Shown here: piece by piece, positions 8,510 through 15,754 of the stretch
Position numbering within the stretch: the first letter of the stretch is position 1
Layout of the letters: every line of letters begins with the position of its first letter
Assembly: GCF_000834655.1 (NCBI RefSeq)
Contig: NZ_JXQQ01000022.1
Span: forward strand, 1 to 64,000
Length of the DNA stretch: 64,000 bases
Source of the DNA: Variovorax paradoxus
GTDB lineage: Bacteria > Pseudomonadota > Gammaproteobacteria > Burkholderiales > Burkholderiaceae_C
Direction: 5' to 3'
The notes under the pieces: generated by a model
Databases searched by the model: none
Seen by the model: the letters and a program-made list of their open reading frames with translations, nothing else
What the model was told of the DNA's origin: nothing
Translations under genes and position numbers: made by a program

Positions 8510-9097
8510 TCAGAGATCTGCCTTGAGGTAGTGCGCCCCGGCGATGGGGTTGTGATAGTAGGGCGGCACCTCCACGAAGCCCAGGTCTTCGTAGAGTGCC
8601 CGCGCCGATTCCATGTCGTCGAGCGTATCGAGCAGCACGCAGCCGTAGCCTGCGGCACGCGCGGCGTCCAGGATCGCCTCGGCGAGCTGCCGGCCCAAGC
8701 CGAGCCCCCGGAAGCCGGGCCGCACGAACAGCCGCTTCATCTCCGCCGCATTTGCATAGTCCGCGTTGTCGAGCGGGCGCAGGGCGCAGCAGCCTGCCAC
8801 GTGCGCCACGGTGCCATCGGCGCGCTGCAACGTCGGAGCCTGCCGGCCCGCATTTTCCTTGACGTTCGCCGGGTCCACGAGCGCCAGCACCAGCGTGCCG
8901 CGCGGCTCGGCGTATTCGCCGGGCAGGTCGGCCAGCTCGCCGTCGAAATCCTGGAAGTCCAGGTCGATGTTCAGCGAGGCGGCGTAGTCGCGAAAGATCG
9001 CGCGCGTCGCATCGATCTCATGGGCTTCATCGGGGGTGAGCAGCACGACGACCGGCGTGTCCGCCAGCGGCAGGGGGCGTGAAACCGAAGAGCTCAT
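8510..9097 (-). CDS. GNAT-family N-acetyltransferase
   Basis: The 195-residue product has the GNAT acetyl-CoA-binding loop in KRLFVRPGFRGLGLGRQLAE (R/Q-x-x-G-x-G/A) followed by LLDTLDDMESARALYEDLGF, a typical motif B region. The acceptor substrate is unknown. An N-terminal region of about 50 residues precedes the fold. The start overlaps the stop of the upstream cytochrome b561 gene (ATGA at 9094-9097), so the two are translationally coupled on the minus strand. Function beyond acetyl transfer is not inferred. Confidence 0.9.
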   Translation of the reverse strand: MSSSVSRPLPLADTPVVVLLTPDEAHEIDATRAIFRDYAASLNIDLDFQDFDGELADLPGEYAEPRGTLVLALVDPANVKENAGRQAPTLQRADGTVAHVAGCCALRPLDNADYANAAEMKRLFVRPGFRGLGLGRQLAEAILDAARAAGYGCVLLDTLDDMESARALYEDLGFVEVPPYYHNPIAGAHYLKADL

Positions 9098-9804
9098 ACG
9101 CGCAGCGACGCCACCCAGTACGCCACGCCCGCGCACAGCGCGAACAGCACCAGCGCCAGCCCTCGCGAGGCCGCATCGTCGCGGCTTTCGGCGACTTGGC
9201 CGTTGGCGCTCGAGACCAGCTTGTCGCCGGAGACCATCGGCCGCAGCAGGCGATGGCGCTTGACCAGCACGTAGAACAGCACCGCCAGCACGTGCAGGCT
9301 CACGAGCGCGATCACGATCCACTTGCCCTGCGCCTTGTGCCAGCCCGTGGAGAAGCTCACGACCGCCCCCGAGACGAAGCGGGTGAGGGGCCCGGAAGCG
9401 GAGATCTCGTCGTCGGCCATCAGTCCGGTGGCGACCTGGAAGGCCAGGATCGCCAGCACCGCGAACACCGACAACGCCCCCAGCGGCGTGTGCCCGATCA
9501 GGTGGTCCGGATGCGCCCGCCCACGCAGGTAATTGACGATCGAGCCCGGCGCGTAGATGAACGCCGCAAAGCGCGACCAGCGCCCGCCCACGAAGCCCCA
9601 GAGAAGCCGGAACAGCAGCAGCGCAAGCACCGTGTACCCGAGGCGGAAATGCCATTCCATGATGCCGCCGAGGCCGGTTCCGATCAGGCCGAGCACGGCG
9701 ACGGCCAGCGCCCAGTGAAAAAGACGCGTCGGCAGGTCCCAGACACGCGTGCGGGCCGCGGTGCTGGCGGTCGCCTGGAGGGCGGCCACGGAGGTGTCGG
9801 TCAT
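9094..9804 (-). CDS. Cytochrome b561 domain protein
   Basis: The 236-residue membrane protein starts with a cytoplasmic segment then VWDLPTRLFHWALAVAV, the typical N terminus of bacterial di-heme cytochrome b561. Four to five TM helices are visible. Candidate heme-ligand histidines lie in LFHWAL, MEWHFRLGY, TGWHKAQGKW and VSLHVLAV. It is an inner-membrane electron carrier. It is transcribed away from a cytochrome c' gene across a 160-bp gap and could exchange electrons with that periplasmic protein. It overlaps the downstream acetyltransferase gene. Confidence 0.9.
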   Translation of the reverse strand: MTDTSVAALQATASTAARTRVWDLPTRLFHWALAVAVLGLIGTGLGGIMEWHFRLGYTVLALLLFRLLWGFVGGRWSRFAAFIYAPGSIVNYLRGRAHPDHLIGHTPLGALSVFAVLAILAFQVATGLMADDEISASGPLTRFVSGAVVSFSTGWHKAQGKWIVIALVSLHVLAVLFYVLVKRHRLLRPMVSGDKLVSSANGQVAESRDDAASRGLALVLFALCAGVAYWVASLRV

Positions 9805-9964
9805 CGATGGGGGCGCGGATGCGCGAGGCTGCGGAAGGCGCAGATTAGCAAAGTCCGGGCGCGAGGCTGCTTCGGGTTGTTGCTATACGCCTGCCATGGG
9901 CTGCCCCTACACTCGGCCGCAGCGCCGCGTTCGACGGCGTCGCCCACCCACACAAGGACCCACG

Positions 9965-10411
9965 ATGACCCGACTTGCCTCGTTCGCCCTTGCAGCCGCC
10001 TGCGCTGCGACGTCCCTGCCCGCCGCAGCCCAGTTCGCCAAGCCCGAGGACGCCATCAAGTACCGGCAGAGCGCGCTGTTCGTGATGGGCCAGCACTTCG
10101 GCCGACTGGGCGCCATGGCCAATGGCCGGGTTCCCTACGACGCAGCGGCTGCCGCAGCCAACGCCGAAGTCGTGGCCGAGATGGCCAAGCTCCCCTGGGC
10201 CGCCTTCGGCCCTGGCACCGAGGGCGGCAAGGCCAAGCCCGAAGTCTGGAAGGAAGACGCCAAGTTCAAGGAACGCCAGCAGAAGCTGATCGAGGAAACC
10301 GGCAAGCTCGTGGTCGCGGCCAAGGCCGGCAACATCGACGCGCTCAAGGCCCAGTTCGGCCCGACCGGCGCGAGCTGCAAGGCCTGCCACGACAGCTTCC
10401 GCAACCAGTAA
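9965..10411 (+). CDS. Cytochrome c' (class II c-type cytochrome)
   Basis: The 148-residue exported protein has a Sec signal peptide (residues 1-22, ending in A-A-A) and a four-helix-bundle pattern. The heme-binding CKACH sits close to the C terminus (CKACHDSFRNQ), diagnostic of class II cytochromes c. Such proteins bind NO or transfer electrons in the periplasm. The ATG at 9965 was chosen because it gives the signal peptide. It is divergent from the cytochrome b561 gene and is followed by a terminator. Confidence 0.94.
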   Translation: MTRLASFALAAACAATSLPAAAQFAKPEDAIKYRQSALFVMGQHFGRLGAMANGRVPYDAAAAAANAEVVAEMAKLPWAAFGPGTEGGKAKPEVWKEDAKFKERQQKLIEETGKLVVAAKAGNIDALKAQFGPTGASCKACHDSFRNQ

Positions 10412-10429
10412 GAGCGGTTGCAGAAAACA

Positions 10430-10457
10430 AAAGGCGCTACCTGGTAGCGCCTTTTTT
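10430..10457. terminator. Bidirectional terminator between cytochrome c' and tlpA-like genes
   Basis: An 11-bp stem (10430-10440 with 10444-10454) with a 3-base loop is flanked by an A-rich run on the left (AAAACAAAA) and T residues on the right. It can therefore end transcription of both convergent genes. Confidence 0.9.
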
Positions 10458-10475
10458 CATGGGGGAGAAGAAGCT

Positions 10476-10973
10476 TCAGGCCTCGGCGAGCAGCTTCTCG
10501 ATGAGCTTGTGCAGCTCGGCGAAATCGGGTTCGCCGACGTAGCGCTTCACGATCTCGCCCTGCTTGTTGACCAGGTAGGTGGTCGGCGTGAGCTTCACGT
10601 CGCCCCAGGCCTGCGCGACGCTCCCGGTGTTGTCGATCGCCACCTTGAACGGCAGCTTGCGGGTTTCGGCGAAGTTGACCACGTAGCTCGGCGGGTCGTA
10701 GCTCATGGCCACCGCCAGCGTGTCGTAACCCTTGGACTTGTACTTGTCGTAGGTCGCGATGACCTTGGGCATCTCGCCGACGCACGTCACGCAGCTCGTG
10801 GCCCAGAAGTTGACCAGGGTGACCTTGCCCTTCAGGTCGGCGGTTGTTTTCTGGCTGCCGTCCAGCAGCACGAAGGTGGAGGCCGGGGCCGCCGTGTTGC
10901 CGGAGCCGAGGTACACGCCCACGCCGACGGCCAATGCAAGAGCGACGGCGGCGGCAGCGATGTATTTTTTCAT
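10476..10973 (-). CDS. TlpA/ResA-like membrane-anchored thioredoxin
   Basis: The 165-residue product has an N-terminal signal anchor (residues 1-23) and a thioredoxin fold with active site SCVTC in VNFWATSCVTCVGEMP, and the cis-proline segment LTPTTYLV. TlpA/ResA proteins reduce disulfides in the periplasm, often for cytochrome c or oxidase maturation. The residue before the first Cys is Ser rather than the common Trp, which may shift its redox potential. Its convergent neighbour is a c-type cytochrome, which fits a role in cytochrome maturation. Confidence 0.9.
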   Translation of the reverse strand: MKKYIAAAAVALALAVGVGVYLGSGNTAAPASTFVLLDGSQKTTADLKGKVTLVNFWATSCVTCVGEMPKVIATYDKYKSKGYDTLAVAMSYDPPSYVVNFAETRKLPFKVAIDNTGSVAQAWGDVKLTPTTYLVNKQGEIVKRYVGEPDFAELHKLIEKLLAEA

Positions 10974-11086
10974 GGCAGCGACTGAAAGAGGGAGAGGGGG
11001 TGAGGCGGCGCGATTCTAGTTCTGCCCGCGCGACCGTGCTGGCGAGGGCCCTTCCGGGTATCCCGTGGCTCGATAATCGCTCCCCC

Positions 11087-11626
11087 ATGCCACCGTTCGC
11101 TCCCCGCCCCTGGCTTGCGCTGACTGCCGCCGCCGCCTTCCTCGCCGCCTGCAGCCCCACCTTCAACTGGCGCGAGGTGCAGGTCGCCGATGCGGGCCTG
11201 GTCGCGCTCCTGCCGTGCAAGCCCGACCGCGCGAACCGGGCGCTGCCGCTGGGCGCCGAATCCGTGCAGGTCGACATGGCCGGCTGCGAGACCGGCGGCG
11301 CGACGTTTGCCATCGCCCACGCCTCCGCCGACGGCCCGGTGCAGGCCGAGGCCTGGCTCAACGCCTGGCGCGCGGCCACGCGCAGCCAATTGGGCGAGGC
11401 GAAGGTGATGGAAGCCCCGGCCACCCTGCAGCGGGCGACGGCGACGCCCGCCCCGGTGCGGCTCGATGCCCAACCGGCGAAGCAAGGCGCAGCGCCGGTC
11501 CAGGTGCTCTGGTTCGCCCAATCGCAGAAAAACGGCACCGTGGCGCTTTACCAGGCCACCGTGTTCGGCAAGCCCTCGTCCCCCGAGGCGCCAAAGACGT
11601 TCTTCGAAGGCCTGCGCCTTCCATGA
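11087..11626 (+). CDS. Putative lipoprotein of unknown function
   Basis: The 179-residue product starts at the ATG at 11087 and has a signal peptide with lipobox F-L-A-A-C22. The mature part begins SPTFNWREV and contains two further cysteines (in LLPCKPD and AGCETGG) and a Glu/Ala-rich helical region. No family was recognised. It lies alone, divergent from the tlpA-like gene across about 110 bp. Export as an envelope lipoprotein is the only supported inference. Confidence 0.72.
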   Translation: MPPFAPRPWLALTAAAAFLAACSPTFNWREVQVADAGLVALLPCKPDRANRALPLGAESVQVDMAGCETGGATFAIAHASADGPVQAEAWLNAWRAATRSQLGEAKVMEAPATLQRATATPAPVRLDAQPAKQGAAPVQVLWFAQSQKNGTVALYQATVFGKPSSPEAPKTFFEGLRLP

Positions 11627-11655
11627 CGCGGGCCCTGCCAGCCAAGGCGGTGGCG

Positions 11656-11687
11656 GTTGCTATCGTTCTGATAGCCGAGGCCGCAAC
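11656..11687. repeat. Short intergenic hairpin (GCTATC...GATAGC)
   Basis: GCTATC (11659-11664) and GATAGC (11670-11675) form a 6-bp stem with a 5-base loop, flanked by GTTGC and GCAAC that could extend the fold. Similar GCTAT-centred palindromes are common between genes in Comamonadaceae. Only one copy is seen here, and no T-run follows. Confidence 0.35.
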
Positions 11688-11792
11688 TGATCTCCACGCC
11701 GCACTGTCCCATTTCGTGGACTGCCGCGTTGTGTCGTATCTCTACTTCCCCTGGGCGGCCCCGCATAATCGAAGCGTCGTCCTCCGAGCCGC

Positions 11793-12248
11793 ATGAACAG
11801 CATCCTCATCATCGCCCACTCCCCGTTCGCGCAGGCGCTGCGGCAGTGCGCGCTGCATGTGTTTCCCGATTGCGAGCAGGCCGTCGTCGCGCTCGACGTG
11901 CTGCCCAACGTGTCGCCCGAGGAAACGCTGGCCGCCGCCCGCATCACGCTCCAGCAGCAACTGCATGCCCCGCGTTCGCAGGTGCTGGTGCTGGCCGACG
12001 TGTTCGGCGCCACGCCCTGCAACGTGGCGCAGAAGCTGGTGGATGGCGTTCATTCGAAGCTCGTGGCGGGCGTCAACCTGCCGATGCTGCTGCGCGCCGT
12101 CACCTATCGCCACGAACCGCTCGACACCCTCGTGCAGCGCGCCATTGCGGGTGGGACCGCGGGCGTCATGCAAGTGGCGGTAGCGGCTCCCCAGAACCAG
12201 GCAAAAAGAAAGCACAGTGATCAAGAAATCCGTGACCATCAGCAATAA
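11793..12248 (+). CDS. PTS EIIA component, mannose/fructose type
   Basis: The 151-residue protein matches the PTS EIIA-Man domain: phospho-acceptor H9 in IIAHSPFA, followed by VLADVFGATPCNVA and VNLPMLLRAV. It accepts phosphate from HPr. No EIIB, EIIC or EIID sugar permease lies nearby, so it probably works in a regulatory PTS. The last 32 bases overlap the start of ptsH, and its basic, polar C-terminal tail (QNQAKRKHSDQEIRDHQQ) is encoded in the overlap. It is the first gene of the EIIA-HPr-EI block. Confidence 0.95.
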   Translation: MNSILIIAHSPFAQALRQCALHVFPDCEQAVVALDVLPNVSPEETLAAARITLQQQLHAPRSQVLVLADVFGATPCNVAQKLVDGVHSKLVAGVNLPMLLRAVTYRHEPLDTLVQRAIAGGTAGVMQVAVAAPQNQAKRKHSDQEIRDHQQ

Positions 12249-12486
12249 GCTGGGCCTGCACGCACGCGCATCGGCCAAGCTGACCAAGCTCGCAGGCAGC
12301 TACCCCTGCGAGGTGTGGCTCTCGCGCGGCGACCGCCGCATCAATGCCAAGAGCATCATGGGCGTCATGATGCTGGCCGCGGGCCTGGGCTCCACCGTCG
12401 AGCTCGAGACCAACGGCCAGCAGGAAGAGGAAGCGATGAACGCCATCGTCCAGTTGATGGACGACAAGTTCGGCGAAGGCGAATGA
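12217..12486 (+). CDS. ptsH: Phosphocarrier protein HPr
   Basis: The 89-residue product has the catalytic H15 (NKLGLHARAS) and the regulatory S46 (NAKSIMG), both at canonical positions. HPr passes phosphate from EI to EIIA proteins; S46 can be phosphorylated by HPr kinase where present. The start is a GTG at 12217, inside the EIIA gene, giving a 32-base overlap. A dispersed repeat copy (12491-12585) separates it from ptsI. Confidence 0.96.
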   Translation: MIKKSVTISNKLGLHARASAKLTKLAGSYPCEVWLSRGDRRINAKSIMGVMMLAAGLGSTVELETNGQQEEEAMNAIVQLMDDKFGEGE

Positions 12487-12490
12487 AATG

Positions 12491-12585
12491 GCTCACCCCC
12501 AGGCTTTTTCACTTCGTGTAAACGCCAACCCCCTTCCAGGGGGCGATGCCAGTCGCCCGGCGAAGCCGGTTCGACGGCATCTCCC
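12491..12585 (+). repeat. Dispersed structured repeat, copy 1
   Basis: One of five related elements of about 95 bp between 12.4 and 18.8 kb. It contains hairpin 1, CCCCCT-TCC-AGGGGG, and hairpin 2 at 12545-12581 (GATGCC/GGCATC outer stem, GTCG/CGAC, then CCGGC-GAA-GCCGG). The outer stem differs from other copies at paired positions, so pairing is kept. It lies within the PTS operon between ptsH and ptsI. Confidence 0.88.
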
Positions 12586-12633
12586 GAATTCGCTTTCGCT
12601 TCGCGCTCGCGGCGGACGGGGGGGGGTGAAGCC

Positions 12634-14433
12634 ATGACCTTCGCAGTCCACGGCCTCCCTGTCGCCCGTGGCATTGCCATCGGCCGCGCGGTGCTGGTGG
12701 TGTCGAGCCGCATCGACGTCGCCCACTACTTCATCAAGCCCGAGGAGATCGAGACCGAGATCGACCGCGTGCGCACCGCGCGCAACGCCGTCGCCGACGA
12801 GCTCGCCAAGCTGCAGACCAGCGTCGCGCAGATGGGCCCGAACGACGCGCCGCACGAGCTCGCCGCGCTGCTCGAAGTGCATCAGATGCTGCTGCAGGAC
12901 GAGGCCCTCACCGGCGGCGTCAAGCACTGGATCACCGACCGGCTCTACAACGCCGAATGGGCGCTGACCACGCAGCTGGAGATCATCGCGCGCCAGTTCG
13001 ACGAGATGGAGGACGAGTACCTGCGCGAGCGCAAGGCCGACCTCGAGCAGGTGGTCGAGCGCCTCCTGCACCGCATGAAGGGCACCGCCGCCGTGCTCGC
13101 GCCCAGCCCGCCGCGCCGCAAGCGCGCCGCCACGCACGACGACGATGACGATCCCACCGCGGGCGACGGCATCGATGTGCCGCTCGTGCTGATCGCGCAC
13201 GACCTCTCGCCGGCCGACATGCTCCAGTTCAAGAAGAGCGTGTTCGCGGGCTTCGTGACAGACGTGGGCGGGCGCACCTCGCACACCGCGATCGTCGCGC
13301 GCAGCATGGACATCCCCGCGATCGTCGGTGCGCGCACCGCGAGCCAGCTGGTGCGCCAGGACGACTGGGTCATCATCGACGGCGACGCCGGCGTGATGAT
13401 CATCGACCCCTCGCCGATCATCCTGGCCGAGTACGGCTTCAAGCAGCGCCAGGGGGACCTCGAACGCGGTCGCCTTGCCCGCCTGCGCCACAAGCCCGCC
13501 GTGACGCTCGACGGCCAGCGCGTCGAGCTGCTCGCCAACATCGAGATGCCCGAGGACACCGTGGGCGCCGTCAAGGCGGGCGCGGTGGGCGTGGGCCTCT
13601 TTCGCAGCGAATTCCTCTTCATGGGCCGCGAATCGTCGGCGCGCCAGACCCGCCTGCCCGACGAGGAAGAGCAGTACCAGGCCTACAAGCGCGCGGTCGA
13701 GGGCATGCAGGGCATGCCGGTCACCATCCGCACGATCGACGTGGGCGCCGACAAGCAGCTGGAGAACAAGTCCGGCAGCAAGCAGGAGCACCTGAACCCC
13801 GCGCTCGGCCTGCGCGCCATCCGCTGGAGCCTGGCCGATCCGGCGATGTTCCTCACGCAGCTGCGCGCCATCCTGCGCGCCGCAGCGCACGGCGAGATCC
13901 ACCTGCTGATTCCCATGCTCGCGCACGCGAGCGAAATCCGCCAAACGCTCTCGCTGATCGACTTCGCGCGCGCCGAGCTGGACAACCGCGGCGCCGTGTA
14001 CGGGAGCGTGAAGCTGGGCGCCATGATCGAAATTCCGGCCGCCGCGCTCACGCTCAAGACCTTTCTCAAGCACTTCGATTTCCTGTCGATCGGCACCAAC
14101 GACCTGATCCAGTACACGCTGGCCATCGACCGCGCCGACGAGTCGGTCGCGCACCTCTACGACCCCGCGCACCCCGCGGTGCTCAAGCTCGTGGCCGACA
14201 CCATCGCCGAGTGCCGCCGCCAGGGCAAGGGCGTGGCGGTGTGCGGCGAAATGGCGGGAGACGTGGCCTTCACCCGCCTCTTGCTTGGCCTGGGCCTGCG
14301 CAGCTTCTCGATGCATCCCTCGCGCATCCTGGCCGTGAAGCAGGAAGTGCTGCGCGCGGACACCAGCAAGCTGGAGCCCTGGGCGCGCGGAGTACTCGAG
14401 TCGGACGACCCCGCGGCTGCGCTCACGGGCTGA
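12634..14433 (+). CDS. ptsI: PTS enzyme I (phosphoenolpyruvate-protein phosphotransferase)
   Basis: The 599-residue protein has the N-terminal phosphohistidine domain with H217 in GGRTSHTAIVAR, the PEP-binding barrel (GVGLFRSEFLFM, IRTIDVGADKQL, GTNDLIQYTLAIDRADESV) and the active-site C537 in AVCGEMAGD. It phosphorylates HPr using PEP. Relative to E. coli EI (H189) the first domain is about 28 residues longer. An Arg/Asp-rich insertion (PPRRKRAATHDDDDDPT, about residues 155-172) accounts for much of this. It is third in the block after EIIA and HPr, and repeat copies 1 and 2 flank it in opposite orientations. Confidence 0.97.
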   Translation: MTFAVHGLPVARGIAIGRAVLVVSSRIDVAHYFIKPEEIETEIDRVRTARNAVADELAKLQTSVAQMGPNDAPHELAALLEVHQMLLQDEALTGGVKHWITDRLYNAEWALTTQLEIIARQFDEMEDEYLRERKADLEQVVERLLHRMKGTAAVLAPSPPRRKRAATHDDDDDPTAGDGIDVPLVLIAHDLSPADMLQFKKSVFAGFVTDVGGRTSHTAIVARSMDIPAIVGARTASQLVRQDDWVIIDGDAGVMIIDPSPIILAEYGFKQRQGDLERGRLARLRHKPAVTLDGQRVELLANIEMPEDTVGAVKAGAVGVGLFRSEFLFMGRESSARQTRLPDEEEQYQAYKRAVEGMQGMPVTIRTIDVGADKQLENKSGSKQEHLNPALGLRAIRWSLADPAMFLTQLRAILRAAAHGEIHLLIPMLAHASEIRQTLSLIDFARAELDNRGAVYGSVKLGAMIEIPAAALTLKTFLKHFDFLSIGTNDLIQYTLAIDRADESVAHLYDPAHPAVLKLVADTIAECRRQGKGVAVCGEMAGDVAFTRLLLGLGLRSFSMHPSRILAVKQEVLRADTSKLEPWARGVLESDDPAAALTG

Positions 14434-14473
14434 CGGCCGCGGCGGCGCAGCGCAGCGAGCCCGCCCCTTCGCG

Positions 14474-14566
14474 AAACACCGAGGAACCGGCTTTGCCGGG
14501 CCCTCAGGTGTTGCCCCCGGCAGGGGTTGGCGAAGCGACACCAAGTGCGCGAAGACTGGGGGCGAG
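14474..14566 (-). repeat. Dispersed structured repeat, copy 2 (reverse orientation)
   Basis: Same element as copy 1 on the minus strand. The hairpin-2 arms are AACACC (14475-14480) and GGTGTT (14507-14512), with inner GAGG/CCTC and CCGGC/GCCGG stems. Both the outer and inner changes relative to the other copies are compensatory. It lies 40 bases after ptsI. Confidence 0.88.
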
Positions 14567-14678
14567 CGAGAAGCCTCACCGCAATAAAACGAAACACGCC
14601 GAAACCGCGGCGAAAGGACTTGCTGCGTCATCGCAAGCACGATCAGGGCTCCTCAACAACCCCTGAAAGGCCTGCATC

Positions 14679-15053
14679 ATGAAGTCCCTCTCCCTGACCC
14701 AAGTCATCACCGTCGGCTCGTTCGTCATGCTCGCCGCCGCCGGCGCCAAGGCCGAGAGCTACAACGGCGTGCAGTCGGCCGTGTCGGCCAAGAGCCGCGC
14801 CGAAGTCAGCGCCGAAGCCGTGCGCACCGCATCGGCCCCGAACCAGAACGTCGTGCGCGGCTCGCGCGGCGCCGAAACCATGGCCGCTTCGACCGATCGC
14901 GCCCGCGTCGTGGCCGAAGCCGTGCGCACCGCCGCGGCACCCGACCAGAACGTGTCCTCGGGCTCGCGCGTGAACAGCAAGGTCATCTCGACCATGCAGA
15001 ACCCCGTCGACGCACGCGCCGAAGCCGCGCGCAGCAACAGCAGCAAACTTTAA
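14679..15053 (+). CDS. Small exported Ala-rich protein with an internal duplication
   Basis: The 124-residue product has a Sec signal peptide (residues 1-25, ending in A-K-A). The mature part contains two copies of a motif of about 25 residues, centred on AEVSAEAVRTASAPNQNVVR and ARVVAEAVRTAAAPDQNVSS, then a third shorter related segment (ARAEAARSNSSK). It resembles small periplasmic DUF4148-type proteins of Burkholderiales in size and composition, but that family link is tentative. The ATG follows GAAAGG. Function is unknown. Confidence 0.7.
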   Translation: MKSLSLTQVITVGSFVMLAAAGAKAESYNGVQSAVSAKSRAEVSAEAVRTASAPNQNVVRGSRGAETMAASTDRARVVAEAVRTAAAPDQNVSSGSRVNSKVISTMQNPVDARAEAARSNSSKL

Positions 15054-15073
15054 TCAACCATGCCCCTTTTCAG

Positions 15074-15164
15074 GGACACCGAGGAACCGGCTTCGCCGGG
15101 CCACCGGTGTCGCCCCCGGCAGGGGGTTGGCGGCCACACGAAGTGGGCAAGCCTGGGGGCGAGC
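15074..15164 (-). repeat. Dispersed structured repeat, copy 3 (reverse orientation)
   Basis: Element in minus orientation. Hairpin-2 arms GACACC (15075-15080) and GGTGTC (15106-15111) enclose CCGGC/GCCGG; the inner 4-bp stem has one T-T mismatch. It ends at the ribosome site of the next gene, so the folded element would sit directly in that gene's 5' leader. Confidence 0.88.
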
Positions 15165-15174
15165 AAGGAACATC

Positions 15175-15639
15175 ATGAAACACTGGATCAAGCGCACTCT
15201 CTTCGGTTTCGCCGGCGCGGCGATGGTGGCTGGCAGCATTGCCGGCTGTGCAGGTCAACGTCACGGCTGGGGCGGCGACAGCGCCGAGTTCCGCAGCAAG
15301 ATGGTCGAGCGCGTGGGCAGCAAGCTCGAACTCGACGCCTCGCAAAAGCAGAAGCTCACCGTGCTGGCCGAGAAGCTGCAGGCGCAGCGCGAAGCGATGC
15401 GCGGTGCGGGCGGCGCGGGCGATCCGCGTTCGCAGTTCAAGGCACTGTTCGCGGGCAACAAGCTCGACCAGGCGGGTGCCACGCGGCTCGTCGAAGAAAA
15501 GACCACCGCGGTGCGCAATGGCAGTCCGGAAATCATCGCTGCCGCTGCAGACTTCTTCGACAGCCTGAACGCCGCGCAACAGCAAAAGGTTCGCGACTTC
15601 ATGGACCGTGGTGGACGTCGCTGGAGCCGTCATGGCTGA
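15175..15639 (+). CDS. Spy/CpxP-like periplasmic lipoprotein
   Basis: The 154-residue product has a lipobox I-A-G-C25 and a mature part that is mainly amphipathic helix, with a Spy/CpxP-like pattern (LELDASQKQKLTVLAEKL and SLNAAQQQKVRDFMDRGGRR, reminiscent of the LTxxQ repeats). Spy/CpxP proteins act as periplasmic chaperones or feedback inhibitors of Cpx-type kinases. The ATG at 15175 follows CAAGGAA. A CpxR-like regulator and kinase lie 0.9 kb downstream, fitting an envelope-stress module. The LTxxQ motif itself is not exact, so family membership is moderately supported. Confidence 0.72.
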   Translation: MKHWIKRTLFGFAGAAMVAGSIAGCAGQRHGWGGDSAEFRSKMVERVGSKLELDASQKQKLTVLAEKLQAQREAMRGAGGAGDPRSQFKALFAGNKLDQAGATRLVEEKTTAVRNGSPEIIAAAADFFDSLNAAQQQKVRDFMDRGGRRWSRHG

Positions 15640-15643
15640 GCTT

Positions 15644-15744
15644 GACTCACCCCCAGGCTTCGCGCACTTCGTGTCGCTGCGCCAATCCCCTGCCAGGGGG
15701 CGACACCAGTGGCCCGGCGAAGCCGGTTCCACGGTGTCTCGGGA
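15644..15744 (+). repeat. Dispersed structured repeat, copy 4
   Basis: Plus orientation, five bases after the Spy-like gene. Hairpin 2 has arms GACACC (15702-15707) and GGTGTC (15733-15738) with GTGG/CCAC and CCGGC/GCCGG inside. An upstream GTGTCGC (15671-15677) could instead pair with GCGACAC (15700-15706), giving two exclusive folds. The element is open in the frame of the next gene. Confidence 0.88.
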
Positions 15745-15754
15745 GCAGGCGGTC

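Noticed and set aside
12493..14640. Long minus-strand open frame opposite ptsI
   Set aside because: It mirrors the codon pattern of a GC-rich gene, has no family motifs and no ribosome site; ptsI on the plus strand is fully supported.
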